A stretch of 64,000 bases of DNA from Actinomycetes bacterium (GTDB lineage: Bacteria; Actinomycetota; Acidimicrobiia; Acidimicrobiales; Palsa-688), in NCBI GenBank assembly GCA_021809105.1, contig JAKBAM010000014.1, positions 1 through 64,000 of the forward strand. Direction: 5' to 3'. Below, one piece after another: positions 53,227 to 62,156 of the stretch. The notes beneath the pieces were generated by a model. It worked only from the letters and a program-made list of their open reading frames with translations, did not search any database and had not been told where the DNA came from. Position numbers and translations under genes: made by a program. Position 1 is the first letter of the stretch. Every line of letters begins with the position of its first letter.

Positions 53227-54084
53227 ATGGCGGCCGGACGCGACCAGGCGGCGGTCGGGCGCGCCGCCGAGGGCGCCTCCACTCTCCCCGTCGGGGGCTG
53301 GCACTGGGCCGAGTGGACCTGTGAGCTGGTGGGGACCGCGCTCCTGCTGATCGGGGGGCTTTCGGCGGTGTGCCTGGATTTCGCGCCGGGGTCCCCGGTG
53401 GCGTCGGTCGTGCCTGATCACTCGGCCCGCCTCCTCATCACGGGCATCCTCTTCGCCGGGACTGGATCGCTGGTCGCGGTCAGCCCGATCGGGCGCCTGT
53501 CGGGCGCCCACCTGAACCCCTCGGTCACCGTGGCTTTCTGGCGTCGAGGCCATGTGCATCCCCACGACCTGATCGGTTACATCGCCGCTCAGGTCGCCGG
53601 GGCGTTCGCCGGCACGGCCTTGGTGCGGTGGTGGTGGGGAGCCGACGCCCGGGCGATCGGCTTCGGCGTGACCGAGCCGGGCCACGGCGCCGAGCCGTTG
53701 GCGGCAGCGGGCATCGAAGCAGTCATGACGATGCTGTTGGTGGTCGGCATCCTCGTCATGGTCTCGTCGCCGCGCACGGCGCGCTGGACGCCGCTCCTCG
53801 TCTGGGTGGTGGTAGCGGTCCTGGTCTGGCAGGGCGCGCCCTGGACCGGTACGTCGCTCAACCCGGCGCGCAGCATCGCCCCGGCCGTGCTGGCCCCCAA
53901 CACAGCCAACCTGTGGGTGTACGTGGCCGGGCCGCTGGCCGGCTCCCTGCTGGCGGTGGCGATCTCCAGAGTGGTGCCCGGTATCGAAACGCGTACGGCG
54001 AAGCTCTTCCACGACCGGCGCTACCCCTCGACCCTGGCGACGTCCCTGCCCGTAGCCGCATCCCTGCCCGTGGCGAGGAGTTGA
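53227..54084 (+). CDS. MIP/aquaporin-family channel
   Basis: 285 residues from ATG at 53227. Six predicted helices with two half-helix motifs: 'GAHLNPSVTVAFWRRG' (NPS variant of NPA, about 97) and 'GTSLNPARSIAPAV' (about 218). The first loop carries NPS instead of NPA, as in some plant and bacterial MIP proteins. It would pass water or small neutral solutes. The C-terminal tail contains a short LPVAASLPVA duplication. Divergent from the channel-like RCK gene, with 85 bases between. Confidence 0.88.
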   Translation: MAAGRDQAAVGRAAEGASTLPVGGWHWAEWTCELVGTALLLIGGLSAVCLDFAPGSPVASVVPDHSARLLITGILFAGTGSLVAVSPIGRLSGAHLNPSVTVAFWRRGHVHPHDLIGYIAAQVAGAFAGTALVRWWWGADARAIGFGVTEPGHGAEPLAAAGIEAVMTMLLVVGILVMVSSPRTARWTPLLVWVVVAVLVWQGAPWTGTSLNPARSIAPAVLAPNTANLWVYVAGPLAGSLLAVAISRVVPGIETRTAKLFHDRRYPSTLATSLPVAASLPVARS

Positions 54085-54093
54085 CACCAGGTG

Positions 54094-54145
54094 GGGGGCT
54101 GTCGGTGGGGGCTGTCGGCCGCAGCTGTCGGTGGGGGCTCCGGCC
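54094..54145. repeat. Four-copy 13-bp G-rich tandem repeat upstream of pcrA
   Basis: Units GGGGGCTGTCGGT at 54094, 54107, 54120 and 54133, the last two diverged. They lie in the 95-base leader between the aquaporin gene and pcrA and are not translated. Confidence 0.7.
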
Positions 54146-54179
54146 GCGGTCGGAGGCCTCCGGTAGCCTGGGGCAGGCC

Positions 54180-56621
54180 ATGCCGCCCGCCGACCCGTCT
54201 CCGAGCTCCGCCCATTTCTCCATTCCTGCGGCCGCCTCCGAGGGCCTGCGCGAGGGGCTCAACCCGGTCCAGGAGGAGGCCGTCACCCACCCAGGCGGTC
54301 CCCTGATGATCGTCGCCGGCGCCGGGTCGGGCAAGACCAGGGTGCTGACCCATCGCATCGCCTGGCTCATCGGGGAGCAGGGCGTGTCGCCCTTCGAGAT
54401 CCTGGCCATCACTTTCACCAACAAGGCGGCCGACGAGATGCGCCGCCGGGTCGGCGACCTGGTCGGTCCCGTCGCCCTGCGGATGTGGGTGTCGACGTTC
54501 CACTCCGCATGCGTACGCATCCTGCGCCGTGACGCCGGCAGGCTCGGATACCGGACCAGCTTCAGCATCTACGACCAGGCCGATGCGGTCCGACTCACCG
54601 GCTACGTGACCCGGGACCTGGGGCTGGACAGCAAGAAGTTCCCCGCTCGCACGGTGCACGCGCTCATCTCCTCGGCCAAGAACGAGCTGATCGACTTCGA
54701 GGCCTACGCGTCGCGAGCTCGCACCATCCAGGAGCGGCGGGTGGCTGATGTGTACAAGGAGTACCAGGCACGGCTGCTCGCGGCGTCGGCCATGGACTTC
54801 GACGACTTGTTGCTGGTCACCGTCAACCTGCTCCATGCCTGCCCAGACGTGCTGTCCTACTACCAGCAGCGGTTCCGCCACGTCCTGGTGGACGAGTACC
54901 AGGACACCAACGCCGCCCAGAACGAGATCGTCCGCCTCATCGGAGACGGCCACCGCAACGTGTCGGTGGTCGGCGACGGCGACCAGTCGGTGTACCGCTG
55001 GCGCGGCGCTGACGTGCGCAACTTCCTCGGGTTCGAGGAGCGCTACCCCGACGCCACAGTGGTCGTCCTCGAGCAGAACTACCGCTCCACCCAGACCATC
55101 CTCGACGCCGCCAACGCAGTCATCGCCCACAACCTCCAGCGCAAACCGAAGGCGCTGTGGACCGAGCAGGTAGGCGGCGAGCTGATCACCGCCTACCACG
55201 CGGAGGACGAGCACGACGAGGCGGCCTGGGTGGCGAGCGAGATCGGGCGCCTGCACGCCGAGGACCACGCCGCCATCTCCCACACCTATCCGTGGGGGGA
55301 CGTGGCCGTCTTCTACCGGGCCAACGCCCAGAGCCGGTCTGTCGAGGAGGAGCTGGTACGCCGCAGCATCCCGTACAAGGTCGTAGGAGGTACCCGTTTC
55401 TACGACCGGCGGGAGGTCAAAGACGTCCTCGCCTACCTCCGGGCGCTGGTCAACCCGGCCGACGAGGTGTCCCTCAAGCGGATCGTCAACGTGCCGAAAC
55501 GGGGCATCGGCGACACCAGCATCGGCCGGCTAGACCGCTATGCCCGTGACCAGGGTGTCGGGTTCTGGGAGAGCCTGGCTTCGGCGGAGGATGCCGGCGT
55601 AGGCGGCCGGGCCCTGAGCGGTATACGCCAGCTGCTGGCCACCCTCGAGGAGCTGCGCGGGATGATCCCGCCGCCGGCCCCGCCGGCCCCGCCCCCCCCG
55701 CCGGCGGTCTCGCCGTCGCAATCGCCAGCGCCGGCGGTCTCGCCAGTGCCCGGCGAGGCGGTGCCCGGCGAGGCGGTGGATTTGGACACCGGTGAGCTGC
55801 AGGCACCCGCACCCCGTGCCCCTGAGGAATGGCTCGGTCCCGTGAGGGTGATCGAAGCGGTGCTCCAGCGGACCGGCTATCTGGCGGAGCTGCAAGCCGA
55901 TCACACCGTCGAGGGCGCCGGACGCATCGAGAACATCGAGGAGCTGATCGGCGCCGCCGGGGAGACCGACAGCCTGGAGCAGTTCCTCGAGCAGGTCAGC
56001 CTGGTCGCCGACAGCGACGAGCTGGAGGACGCGGACGGGTCCAAGGTCGTACTCATGACGCTGCACACTGCGAAGGGGCTCGAATACCCGGTGGTGTTCG
56101 TGGTCGGCATGGAAGACGGTGTGTTCCCTCACCTTCGCTCCCTCGGCGAGCCCGACGAGCTGGAAGAGGAACGGCGTTTGGCTTATGTCGGGATCACTCG
56201 GGCCCGCGAGCGCCTGTATGTCTCCCACGCCTGGTGCCGCTCGTTGTGGGGTCAGACCCAGTACAACCCTCCCAGCCGCTTCCTCAGGGAGATCCCTGAG
56301 CACTTGGTGAGGGCGGCTCCAGGAAGCCGCCGCTCGACGCGCCGGGATGGCGGGGGGGCCGGCTCTGGCTGGATGGCCCGCGCCAACCGGGAGGAGATCG
56401 TCGAGGCGGCCCTCCGGCGGGGGCGCACGGCGCCGGTGGCGGGCACCGGTGCCGAAGGGCTTGGCCTCCGCACGGGCGAGACCGTGGTCCACTCCAAATG
56501 GGGAGAGGGCGTCGTGACCGAGCTACGCGGGGAGGGACCCGACGCGGAGGCCACGGTGCGCTTTCCGGGGCTCGGCGAGAAGCGCCTCCTACTCTCCATG
56601 GCGCCGATCAAGCGGGGGTGA
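54180..56621 (+). CDS. pcrA: ATP-dependent DNA helicase UvrD/PcrA
   Basis: 813 residues from ATG at 54180. Superfamily 1A helicase: Walker A 'VAGAGSGKTRVLTHRIAWL' (Gly47-Thr53), 'ITFTNKAADEMRRRV', 'MDFDDLLL', Walker B 'VLVDEYQDTN' (about 237), 'VGDGDQSVYRWRGAD', 'LEQNYRSTQTIL', motif V 'TLHTAKGLEYPVVFVVGMED' and motif VI 'LAYVGITRARERLYV'. The C-terminal 'KWGEGVV' Tudor-like module suits PcrA. About 55 Pro/Ala-rich residues (about 495-550) are inserted before the 2B region. It acts in repair and removes RecA or RNA polymerase. Confidence 0.95.
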   Translation: MPPADPSPSSAHFSIPAAASEGLREGLNPVQEEAVTHPGGPLMIVAGAGSGKTRVLTHRIAWLIGEQGVSPFEILAITFTNKAADEMRRRVGDLVGPVALRMWVSTFHSACVRILRRDAGRLGYRTSFSIYDQADAVRLTGYVTRDLGLDSKKFPARTVHALISSAKNELIDFEAYASRARTIQERRVADVYKEYQARLLAASAMDFDDLLLVTVNLLHACPDVLSYYQQRFRHVLVDEYQDTNAAQNEIVRLIGDGHRNVSVVGDGDQSVYRWRGADVRNFLGFEERYPDATVVVLEQNYRSTQTILDAANAVIAHNLQRKPKALWTEQVGGELITAYHAEDEHDEAAWVASEIGRLHAEDHAAISHTYPWGDVAVFYRANAQSRSVEEELVRRSIPYKVVGGTRFYDRREVKDVLAYLRALVNPADEVSLKRIVNVPKRGIGDTSIGRLDRYARDQGVGFWESLASAEDAGVGGRALSGIRQLLATLEELRGMIPPPAPPAPPPPPAVSPSQSPAPAVSPVPGEAVPGEAVDLDTGELQAPAPRAPEEWLGPVRVIEAVLQRTGYLAELQADHTVEGAGRIENIEELIGAAGETDSLEQFLEQVSLVADSDELEDADGSKVVLMTLHTAKGLEYPVVFVVGMEDGVFPHLRSLGEPDELEEERRLAYVGITRARERLYVSHAWCRSLWGQTQYNPPSRFLREIPEHLVRAAPGSRRSTRRDGGGAGSGWMARANREEIVEAALRRGRTAPVAGTGAEGLGLRTGETVVHSKWGEGVVTELRGEGPDAEATVRFPGLGEKRLLLSMAPIKRG
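55746..55775. repeat. Two-copy 15-bp repeat in the PcrA proline-rich insertion
   Basis: GTGCCCGGCGAGGCG at 55746-55760 and 55761-55775, in frame, encoding VPGEA twice within the non-conserved insertion. Confidence 0.85.
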
Positions 56622-56643
56622 TCAGCGGTCCGAGTCCTTCAGG

Positions 56644-56679
56644 CATCAATAACCCGCACTCCTGCACGGGTTATTGATG
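56644..56679. terminator. Perfect 13-bp AT-rich inverted repeat between convergent genes
   Basis: CATCAATAACCCG (56644-56656) and CGGGTTATTGATG (56667-56679) are perfect complements around a ten-base loop. It begins 22 bases after the pcrA stop, and its right arm contains the TAA stop (56671-56673) of the convergent FUSC gene. In this GC-rich DNA the AT-rich stem stands out. Most simply a bidirectional terminator, though no U-tract follows. Confidence 0.65.
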
Positions 56680-59028
56680 TCTTAAGCGAGCGGAGCCGCC
56701 CGCCAGGACGGTGTCGTGGTCGGAGACCGCCATGTCGAGCACCTCGGCGAGCCGAGCCAGCGTCCCGTCGAGCAGCATTAGGTCCCGCACGGCCATCGCT
56801 CCCTGCGAGACGGACAAACCACTGGAGTCCGCGAGGGCTCTCACGACCCGGTCGAACAGCGCGGCGCTGCGGACGTAGGGACCGTGGGGGCGCAGCTCGA
56901 GGCGATCGATTATCGCGTCGAGCGAAGCCCGCATCTGAGCCGACGCCAGCTCGATCGCCGCCGCGACAGCGGGATCAGTCGACGGCCACGCCTCGAGGTC
57001 CGCCGAGAGGTTCCGGGCGTAGTTGCGAGCCGCCGCGGTCAGCTCGAGGATCGACTCCATCCGGTCCGAGCGGTCGCCGAAGGTCGTCGGGCGAGCGGGT
57101 CTGGCGGTGGCGACCAGAGCCTGGTACGAGGCGTCGAGAGCCCGCGCGTCGGAGCGGATCACGGCGCTCGACTCCGAGTTCGGGCCGGCCGCTCGGACCA
57201 AGTGGTCCAGGGCGTCGTCGGTCAGCTGGTGCAGCGCCACGAAGGTCTGGGCGAGGGCGGTGCGCAGCACCCGGCTGGGTCGGAGGGGGAGGACGAGCAA
57301 CACGGTCGCCATGGCGATGCCGCCGCCGATCGCTGTCTCTTCGAGTCGTAGCAGCAGCAGGGCCCCTGAGTACTCGTCGAGCTGCACGTACAGCTGGGAG
57401 ATCATGACGGTGATCCCGATGACCATGAACGTGTAATTGATGCGCATCAGGTACAAGCCGATGAAAAGGGCCACCAGGATCACGGCGATCGACCAGTTGG
57501 TGCGGTGGCCCACGACTCGCACGATCAGCGACCCGATGCCGATCCCCACCGCAGTGCCGAGCACCCGGTAAAAGGCCTTGTTGATCTGCTCGCCCACGTG
57601 GTTGGTTCCCATGAAGGCGAGGAACGCAGCGAGCACCGCCCAGTAGAAACGGCGGGGCGAGAGCATGTCACCGAACGCGATCGCCGCGCTGACTGCCACT
57701 CCTACCTGGATAGAGGAGCGTAGGTACGCCGCCATGGCGATACGGTCGCCGAGGCGGCGCCGGCTGGAGGTCAGCGAGGCGTCGGCGCTGACCGTCGCCG
57801 AGCCGGGCAGCCACCCGGCGAATAGTGAGACGGCGGGACGGAACGTCTGCTCCTCCTCGCTCTTGGCCGCGTTGTCGCCGAGCGCCAACCATTCCCTCTG
57901 GGCGACGGCCAGGTCGACCACCGACCCCGCGAAGCGGTGGAGGATGACGACCGTCAGCCGGTCATCTACGGCTTGCACGCTCGCCCTCTGGGCGTCGCGT
58001 CGCAGTTGCCAGGCGCTCATCTCGGCCGCCGCCAAGCTTCCGGTGCGCAGGTCGGCGAGGATGCGGCTGATCTGGTCCCTCTGTGCGATGGGGATCTCCA
58101 TGGAGCGCAGCGCCAGGGCGAAGCGGGCAATGTTGGTCAGCGCCAGCTCCATGTCGAACATGCGCTCGTGGAGTGCCTGCGCCGTACTACCTGTAGGCAG
58201 GGCGTCGGGCGTCAGCAGGGCGTCGATCATCAAGGTGGACTCGTTGAGCCGGAGGAGCTGGCGGCGCGCCTTCTTCTCCAGGCCGGCCTCCTCGCCGGGT
58301 TGCACCGTGATCTGCCACGCCAGGTCGAGCAGCCTGCGGCTGCGGGCCACCCACGAGCGTTGGGCCCTCTTCAGGGCTTTGGCGTTGCCAGGCCGGAAGA
58401 AGGCGAAGCGCACCACGAGGGAGCAGGCGGCGCCCACGAACAGCTCGGCGGCCAGCCAGCCAGCGTCACCGACGGCGATCTCGGCGTGGATGAAGAACCC
58501 CATGAAGGAACCTATGAAAAGCACAGCGCCGATCAAGAAGCCGCGAGGACCGAACCGGCGCAGGTAGGTGCCGACGGTGACCGAGGCGGCGATGAGCACC
58601 AGGGCGGCCAGGCGATGGCCACCGATGGCCAGGCCGAGGGTGAGGGCCGACCCAAGGGCCACGGTCAACGCCAGCGTCGAGATGATCTGCCCCGAGGCAT
58701 CGGTGTCGGCCACACCGAAGCCAGCCATCATGCAGACAATGGCGCCCAGCAGCATGGCGATGACGAGGATGCCATGGTGCTGGGCGGCTACCTGGGCCGC
58801 GCGGGCAGCAGGGAGGTGGGCGTCGTGGGTGTCGATCTGGAGGGCGCCGGTGAGGTGAACGAAGAGCCACTCCCCGCCGAGGGCCACCGCGATGCCGATG
58901 ACTGCCAGCGCCGCGGTACGGAGCCGGTTGAGGCCCGGATCGGAACCGACCAGGGGGTCGATCAGCCGGCTCCACCTCCCGGTCTCCACGCGGGTGTCGC
59001 CTGCCGGCGAGACGGAGGGGGACGTCAC
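56671..59028 (-). CDS. FUSC-family membrane transporter
   Basis: 785 residues from GTG at 59028. Two similar membrane halves: N-terminal helices about 37-210 and C-terminal helices about 430-590, each followed by long cytoplasmic helical regions. The second half contains 'YWAVLAAFLAFMGTNHVGEQ' and 'RVLGTAVGIGIGSLIVRVVG', the FUSC signature found in aromatic-acid efflux proteins (AaeB type). It probably exports aromatic or weak organic acids. Its stop codon lies in a hairpin. Divergent from a methyltransferase. Confidence 0.86.
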   Translation of the reverse strand: MTSPSVSPAGDTRVETGRWSRLIDPLVGSDPGLNRLRTAALAVIGIAVALGGEWLFVHLTGALQIDTHDAHLPAARAAQVAAQHHGILVIAMLLGAIVCMMAGFGVADTDASGQIISTLALTVALGSALTLGLAIGGHRLAALVLIAASVTVGTYLRRFGPRGFLIGAVLFIGSFMGFFIHAEIAVGDAGWLAAELFVGAACSLVVRFAFFRPGNAKALKRAQRSWVARSRRLLDLAWQITVQPGEEAGLEKKARRQLLRLNESTLMIDALLTPDALPTGSTAQALHERMFDMELALTNIARFALALRSMEIPIAQRDQISRILADLRTGSLAAAEMSAWQLRRDAQRASVQAVDDRLTVVILHRFAGSVVDLAVAQREWLALGDNAAKSEEEQTFRPAVSLFAGWLPGSATVSADASLTSSRRRLGDRIAMAAYLRSSIQVGVAVSAAIAFGDMLSPRRFYWAVLAAFLAFMGTNHVGEQINKAFYRVLGTAVGIGIGSLIVRVVGHRTNWSIAVILVALFIGLYLMRINYTFMVIGITVMISQLYVQLDEYSGALLLLRLEETAIGGGIAMATVLLVLPLRPSRVLRTALAQTFVALHQLTDDALDHLVRAAGPNSESSAVIRSDARALDASYQALVATARPARPTTFGDRSDRMESILELTAAARNYARNLSADLEAWPSTDPAVAAAIELASAQMRASLDAIIDRLELRPHGPYVRSAALFDRVVRALADSSGLSVSQGAMAVRDLMLLDGTLARLAEVLDMAVSDHDTVLAGGSARLRHQ

Positions 59029-59105
59029 TGCACCGGGCTATCACACGCATGGAGGTGATGCCCAAGCGCCGCCTGCAAGTGGCGCGCCGCTACCATCGAG
59101 CACCC

Positions 59106-60038
59106 GTGAACCTCGAACGCCTGCGGGACTTCGCCCGTAACCACACCAGTGCCGGGGCGATCTGGCAGCATCCGGCGTTCAAGGCCGTTTCCCCCGTAGT
59201 CGACCTGGCCGACGCCGCGGTCAGGTCCAGCCGCGGCCTCAGCCACCTGCCTAGCTTCTCGATGCGGTCGCGGGCAATGGGCCCCGCCCTCCAGTTCGGG
59301 GGCGTGCACTTCGTTGACTCGGGCAGGACCACCGCCCGCCAGATCTGCGAGATGGCAGCTCTGCGACCCGATGAGGACGTACTGGAGGTCGGTTGCAGCG
59401 TGGGACGGATCGCCCTGGCTATGGCCGAGCACCTGGAGCCGGGCCGCTACACCGGGACCGACGTGGACCGTAAGGCCATCGCGGTGTGCCTGACCAACCC
59501 GAAGCTGGCGAGCTTCCGCTTCCAGGCACAGGACGTCTTCAGCTTGGTGTACAACCCGGGCGGCAGGGCGAGGGGGTCGGAGTACGAGTTCCCGTTCCCG
59601 GATGGGAGCTTCGACGTCGTCTACCTGACATCGGTGTTCACCCACATGCTCCCCGAGGACATCGCCCAGTACGCGCGCGAGATCCGCCGGATGCTCCGAC
59701 CTGCGGGCCGCCTGGTGTGCTCGGTGTTCACTGTCGAGCACCGGGACCTGGCGGCATTTCCGGTGGAGCGAACCGGGTATCGGCTGCGGTCCGCGGAGTT
59801 CCCCGAGAACGCCGTGGCCTATCCGATCGGCGAGGTCGATCGGATCATGTCCGAAGCGGGGTTGGCTCGCAGCGACGGGGCAGGAACCGCAGTGTGGGGT
59901 GCACCGGCCGATGGCCGGCTTCGCACCCTCGCCGATCAGGACCTACTGCTCTACGTGCCCCAGCCGGCGACAGCCGGCCGCCGGGCCGGGGGCTCAGCAG
60001 GCGGGAACGGAGCTGAGGGGCGGGTGAGGGGGAAGTAG
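59106..60038 (+). CDS. Class I SAM-dependent methyltransferase
   Basis: 310 residues from GTG at 59106. In-frame ATGs at 59058 and 59049 are alternatives, close to the divergent FUSC start (59028), with GGAGG too near 59058 to be ideal. SAM motif I is 'DVLEVGCSVGRIALAMAEHL', then 'YTGTDVDRKAIAVCL', 'FPDGSFDVVYLTSVFTHM' and 'EIRRMLRPAGRLVCSVF'. Substrate unknown; such proteins often modify lipids or glycans. Its last 45 bases overlap the 3' end of the convergent LCP gene. Confidence 0.85.
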   Translation: MNLERLRDFARNHTSAGAIWQHPAFKAVSPVVDLADAAVRSSRGLSHLPSFSMRSRAMGPALQFGGVHFVDSGRTTARQICEMAALRPDEDVLEVGCSVGRIALAMAEHLEPGRYTGTDVDRKAIAVCLTNPKLASFRFQAQDVFSLVYNPGGRARGSEYEFPFPDGSFDVVYLTSVFTHMLPEDIAQYAREIRRMLRPAGRLVCSVFTVEHRDLAAFPVERTGYRLRSAEFPENAVAYPIGEVDRIMSEAGLARSDGAGTAVWGAPADGRLRTLADQDLLLYVPQPATAGRRAGGSAGGNGAEGRVRGK

Positions 60039-61538
60039 GTAGGTGGGGGCAGGAGCCGCCGGGGTCGGTGCGGTCGTCGCTGCCGTGGTGGGCTGGGTGG
60101 CCGAGGAGCTCCCGGAGACGCCGGTGAAGCTGGTACCGGTGACGACCTCGACGTTGTAGGGCGATGCGGTCAGGGCGCTGTCCACCTGCACGGTCACGGC
60201 GCCGCTGATCTGGTGGGACAGCTGCTGGGCCGCCGCCGACGAATCGGGGGCGTAGAGGATCTGAGTCGTGGCCGTGGCAGGGGCAGGTTGGGCGATGACC
60301 GTGGTGTGATACCCGAGCTGGGTCAGGGCCGCCGCCGTCTGCGTCGCTTGGAGATTGACGCCGCTGCCATTGGCCACCTCGATGCTCACCGACGAAGGGG
60401 TCACCGGCGTGGCCGGCTGCGGGACAGTGGTGGTCGCGGCTTTCGAGGGAGAGTCGCCGAGGTTGTTGAACGTGGCGATCATCTGGGTGGCCAGCGGTTG
60501 CTGGAGGTTCAAGATGTCCTGGCCGTTCACCACCGCCGGCGTGGTGGGCAGGGTCTGTGTGGTGATGCCGCTCACGTTGACCGAGCGGAAGGTCGTCGCC
60601 AAGTTGATCAGGGCGGACGTGGACATCCCGCTGTCGATCTTGAGGTTCTTCGTGACTCCCCCGATGATCCCGTTGAGAGCGATCGGGTTGGTGAACTGCG
60701 TCTTCGCCTTCGAGATCAACTTCTTGACGAAGAACTGCTGGCGCTGGATCCGCGCCAGGTCGCTGCTCGGCTGGTTGTGCCAATAGCCGTTGAGGTAATA
60801 CTCGTAAAAGCGGGACCGGGCGAAGTCCAAGGCGAGGTTGCCGGTGAGGTTGGTGCACCCGGCGGTGGGGATGTGGAAGGTCGACTCTTCCCCGTCGCGC
60901 ACCGGGGTGGGGAAGTAGACCGGCACCCCGCCGACCGCGTCGGTGATCTGCTGGAACGAGTCGAAGTTGACCTCGATGTAATGGTCGATCGGGATGCCGA
61001 CCTGGGACTCGATCGTCGAGACGAGCAGGTTTCCGCCGCTGTTGAACGCCGCGTTGATCTTCTGCATGCCCATGCCCTGAACGCTGACATAGAGGTCCCG
61101 GGGGATGGACAGGATCGAGAGGGTCTTGGTGGCAGGCACCACCCGCACCAGCATGATGGTGTCGGACCGCTGGCCTTGGGTGCCCTGGGGGCCGGTGGTG
61201 CCGCCGTAGGCAGCACCGTTGACCAGGTTGCGGGTGTCGCTGCCGACGAGCAGGAGGGTGAATGGCGAGCCGGCGGCGATGCGCTTGCCGCTGAGGCTCG
61301 GCAGGCTCACGGTCTTGATCTGGCCCAGACGCCAGTGGATGTACCCGAAGGCGCTCCCGGCGACCACGATGCTCAGGGCGACGATGATGTTGGTGCCCAT
61401 CAAGATGCGCCGGGGCCATCTCCGATACGAGCCGGCGGCCAGCCGGGCCTCCCTGAGGCGTCCACGGCGCCCACGCCGCCCGCCACTGGGCCAGGCGGCG
61501 TGGCGGGCAGAGTACTGATCGGGCACAAGTGACCTCAC
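59994..61538 (-). CDS. LytR-CpsA-Psr (LCP) family cell-wall glycopolymer ligase
   Basis: 514 residues from GTG at 61538 (GTG 61526 is an alternative). Basic cytoplasmic N-terminus, one membrane helix (about 46-66), then the LCP domain: 'FTLLLVGSDTRN', 'RSDTIMLVRVVPATKTLSIL', 'SIPRDLYVSVQGMG', 'KINAAFNSGG' and 'VGGVPVYFP'. A LytR_C domain follows (about 385-475: 'VSIEVANGSGVNLQATQTAA'), and a Thr/Ala/Pro-rich tail. LCP enzymes attach teichoic-acid-like or arabinogalactan-type polymers to peptidoglycan from a polyprenyl-phosphate carrier, using the conserved Asp/Arg residues visible here. Confidence 0.93.
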   Translation of the reverse strand: MRSLVPDQYSARHAAWPSGGRRGRRGRLREARLAAGSYRRWPRRILMGTNIIVALSIVVAGSAFGYIHWRLGQIKTVSLPSLSGKRIAAGSPFTLLLVGSDTRNLVNGAAYGGTTGPQGTQGQRSDTIMLVRVVPATKTLSILSIPRDLYVSVQGMGMQKINAAFNSGGNLLVSTIESQVGIPIDHYIEVNFDSFQQITDAVGGVPVYFPTPVRDGEESTFHIPTAGCTNLTGNLALDFARSRFYEYYLNGYWHNQPSSDLARIQRQQFFVKKLISKAKTQFTNPIALNGIIGGVTKNLKIDSGMSTSALINLATTFRSVNVSGITTQTLPTTPAVVNGQDILNLQQPLATQMIATFNNLGDSPSKAATTTVPQPATPVTPSSVSIEVANGSGVNLQATQTAAALTQLGYHTTVIAQPAPATATTQILYAPDSSAAAQQLSHQISGAVTVQVDSALTASPYNVEVVTGTSFTGVSGSSSATQPTTAATTAPTPAAPAPTYLLPPHPPLSSVPAC

Positions 61539-61684
61539 GGGGTAGACGGTGTCACGGGGGCGCCTCCGCCCGCGACACCCGGACCGATCCCAAGGCTATA
61601 GCGGGGGGATCCGGAGTTGGCGGCAGCCGCCCCCGCCCCCAGCATTGGGGCCACAGGGTTGTGGTTGCCTAGTATCCACGCCCG

Positions 61685-62101
61685 ATGCTTCGTCGCTACC
61701 GGGTGGTCGTCGCCAAACCGGGCCTGGACGGCCACGACCGGGGCGCCAAGGTCATAGCCAGAGCCCTTCGGGAGGCTGGGTTCGAGGTGATCTACACCGG
61801 CTTGCACCAGACTCCCGAGCAGATCGCCGAGACCGTGGTACAGGAGGACGCCGACGCTGTTGGATTGTCACTCCTCTCCGGCGCCCACATGACTCTGTTC
61901 CCCCGGGTGCTCGGACTCCTCGGGACCGCCGGGGTCGACGATGTGGTGGTCTTCGGAGGTGGCATCATCCCCGAGGCCGACATCCCGGAGCTCGAGCAGC
62001 TCGGGGTGGCGGCGATCTTCACCCCCGGTGCGCCCCTGCCCACCATCACGACCTGGCTGGAGCAGGCGCTCGACGCTCGGGAGAGCGCCGACGCGTCGTA
62101 A
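61685..62101 (+). CDS. Cobalamin-binding subunit of methylmalonyl-CoA mutase type
   Basis: 138 residues from ATG at 61685. Stand-alone B12-binding domain: '[20 protein letters not shown]' with the DxHxxG base-off cobalamin motif (His17), '[20 protein letters not shown]', '[11 protein letters not shown]' and '[17 protein letters not shown]'. It should pair with a separate catalytic mutase subunit not in this window, converting methylmalonyl-CoA and succinyl-CoA. Its position before sucC-sucD fits succinyl-CoA metabolism. Confidence 0.93.
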   Translation: MLRRYRVVVAKPGLDGHDRGAKVIARALREAGFEVIYTGLHQTPEQIAETVVQEDADAVGLSLLSGAHMTLFPRVLGLLGTAGVDDVVVFGGGIIPEADIPELEQLGVAAIFTPGAPLPTITTWLEQALDARESADAS

Positions 62102-62156
62102 CCGACCGCCCCTTTCCCTGACTGAGCCAAACCCCCGACGCGGAGGAGCAACAAGC

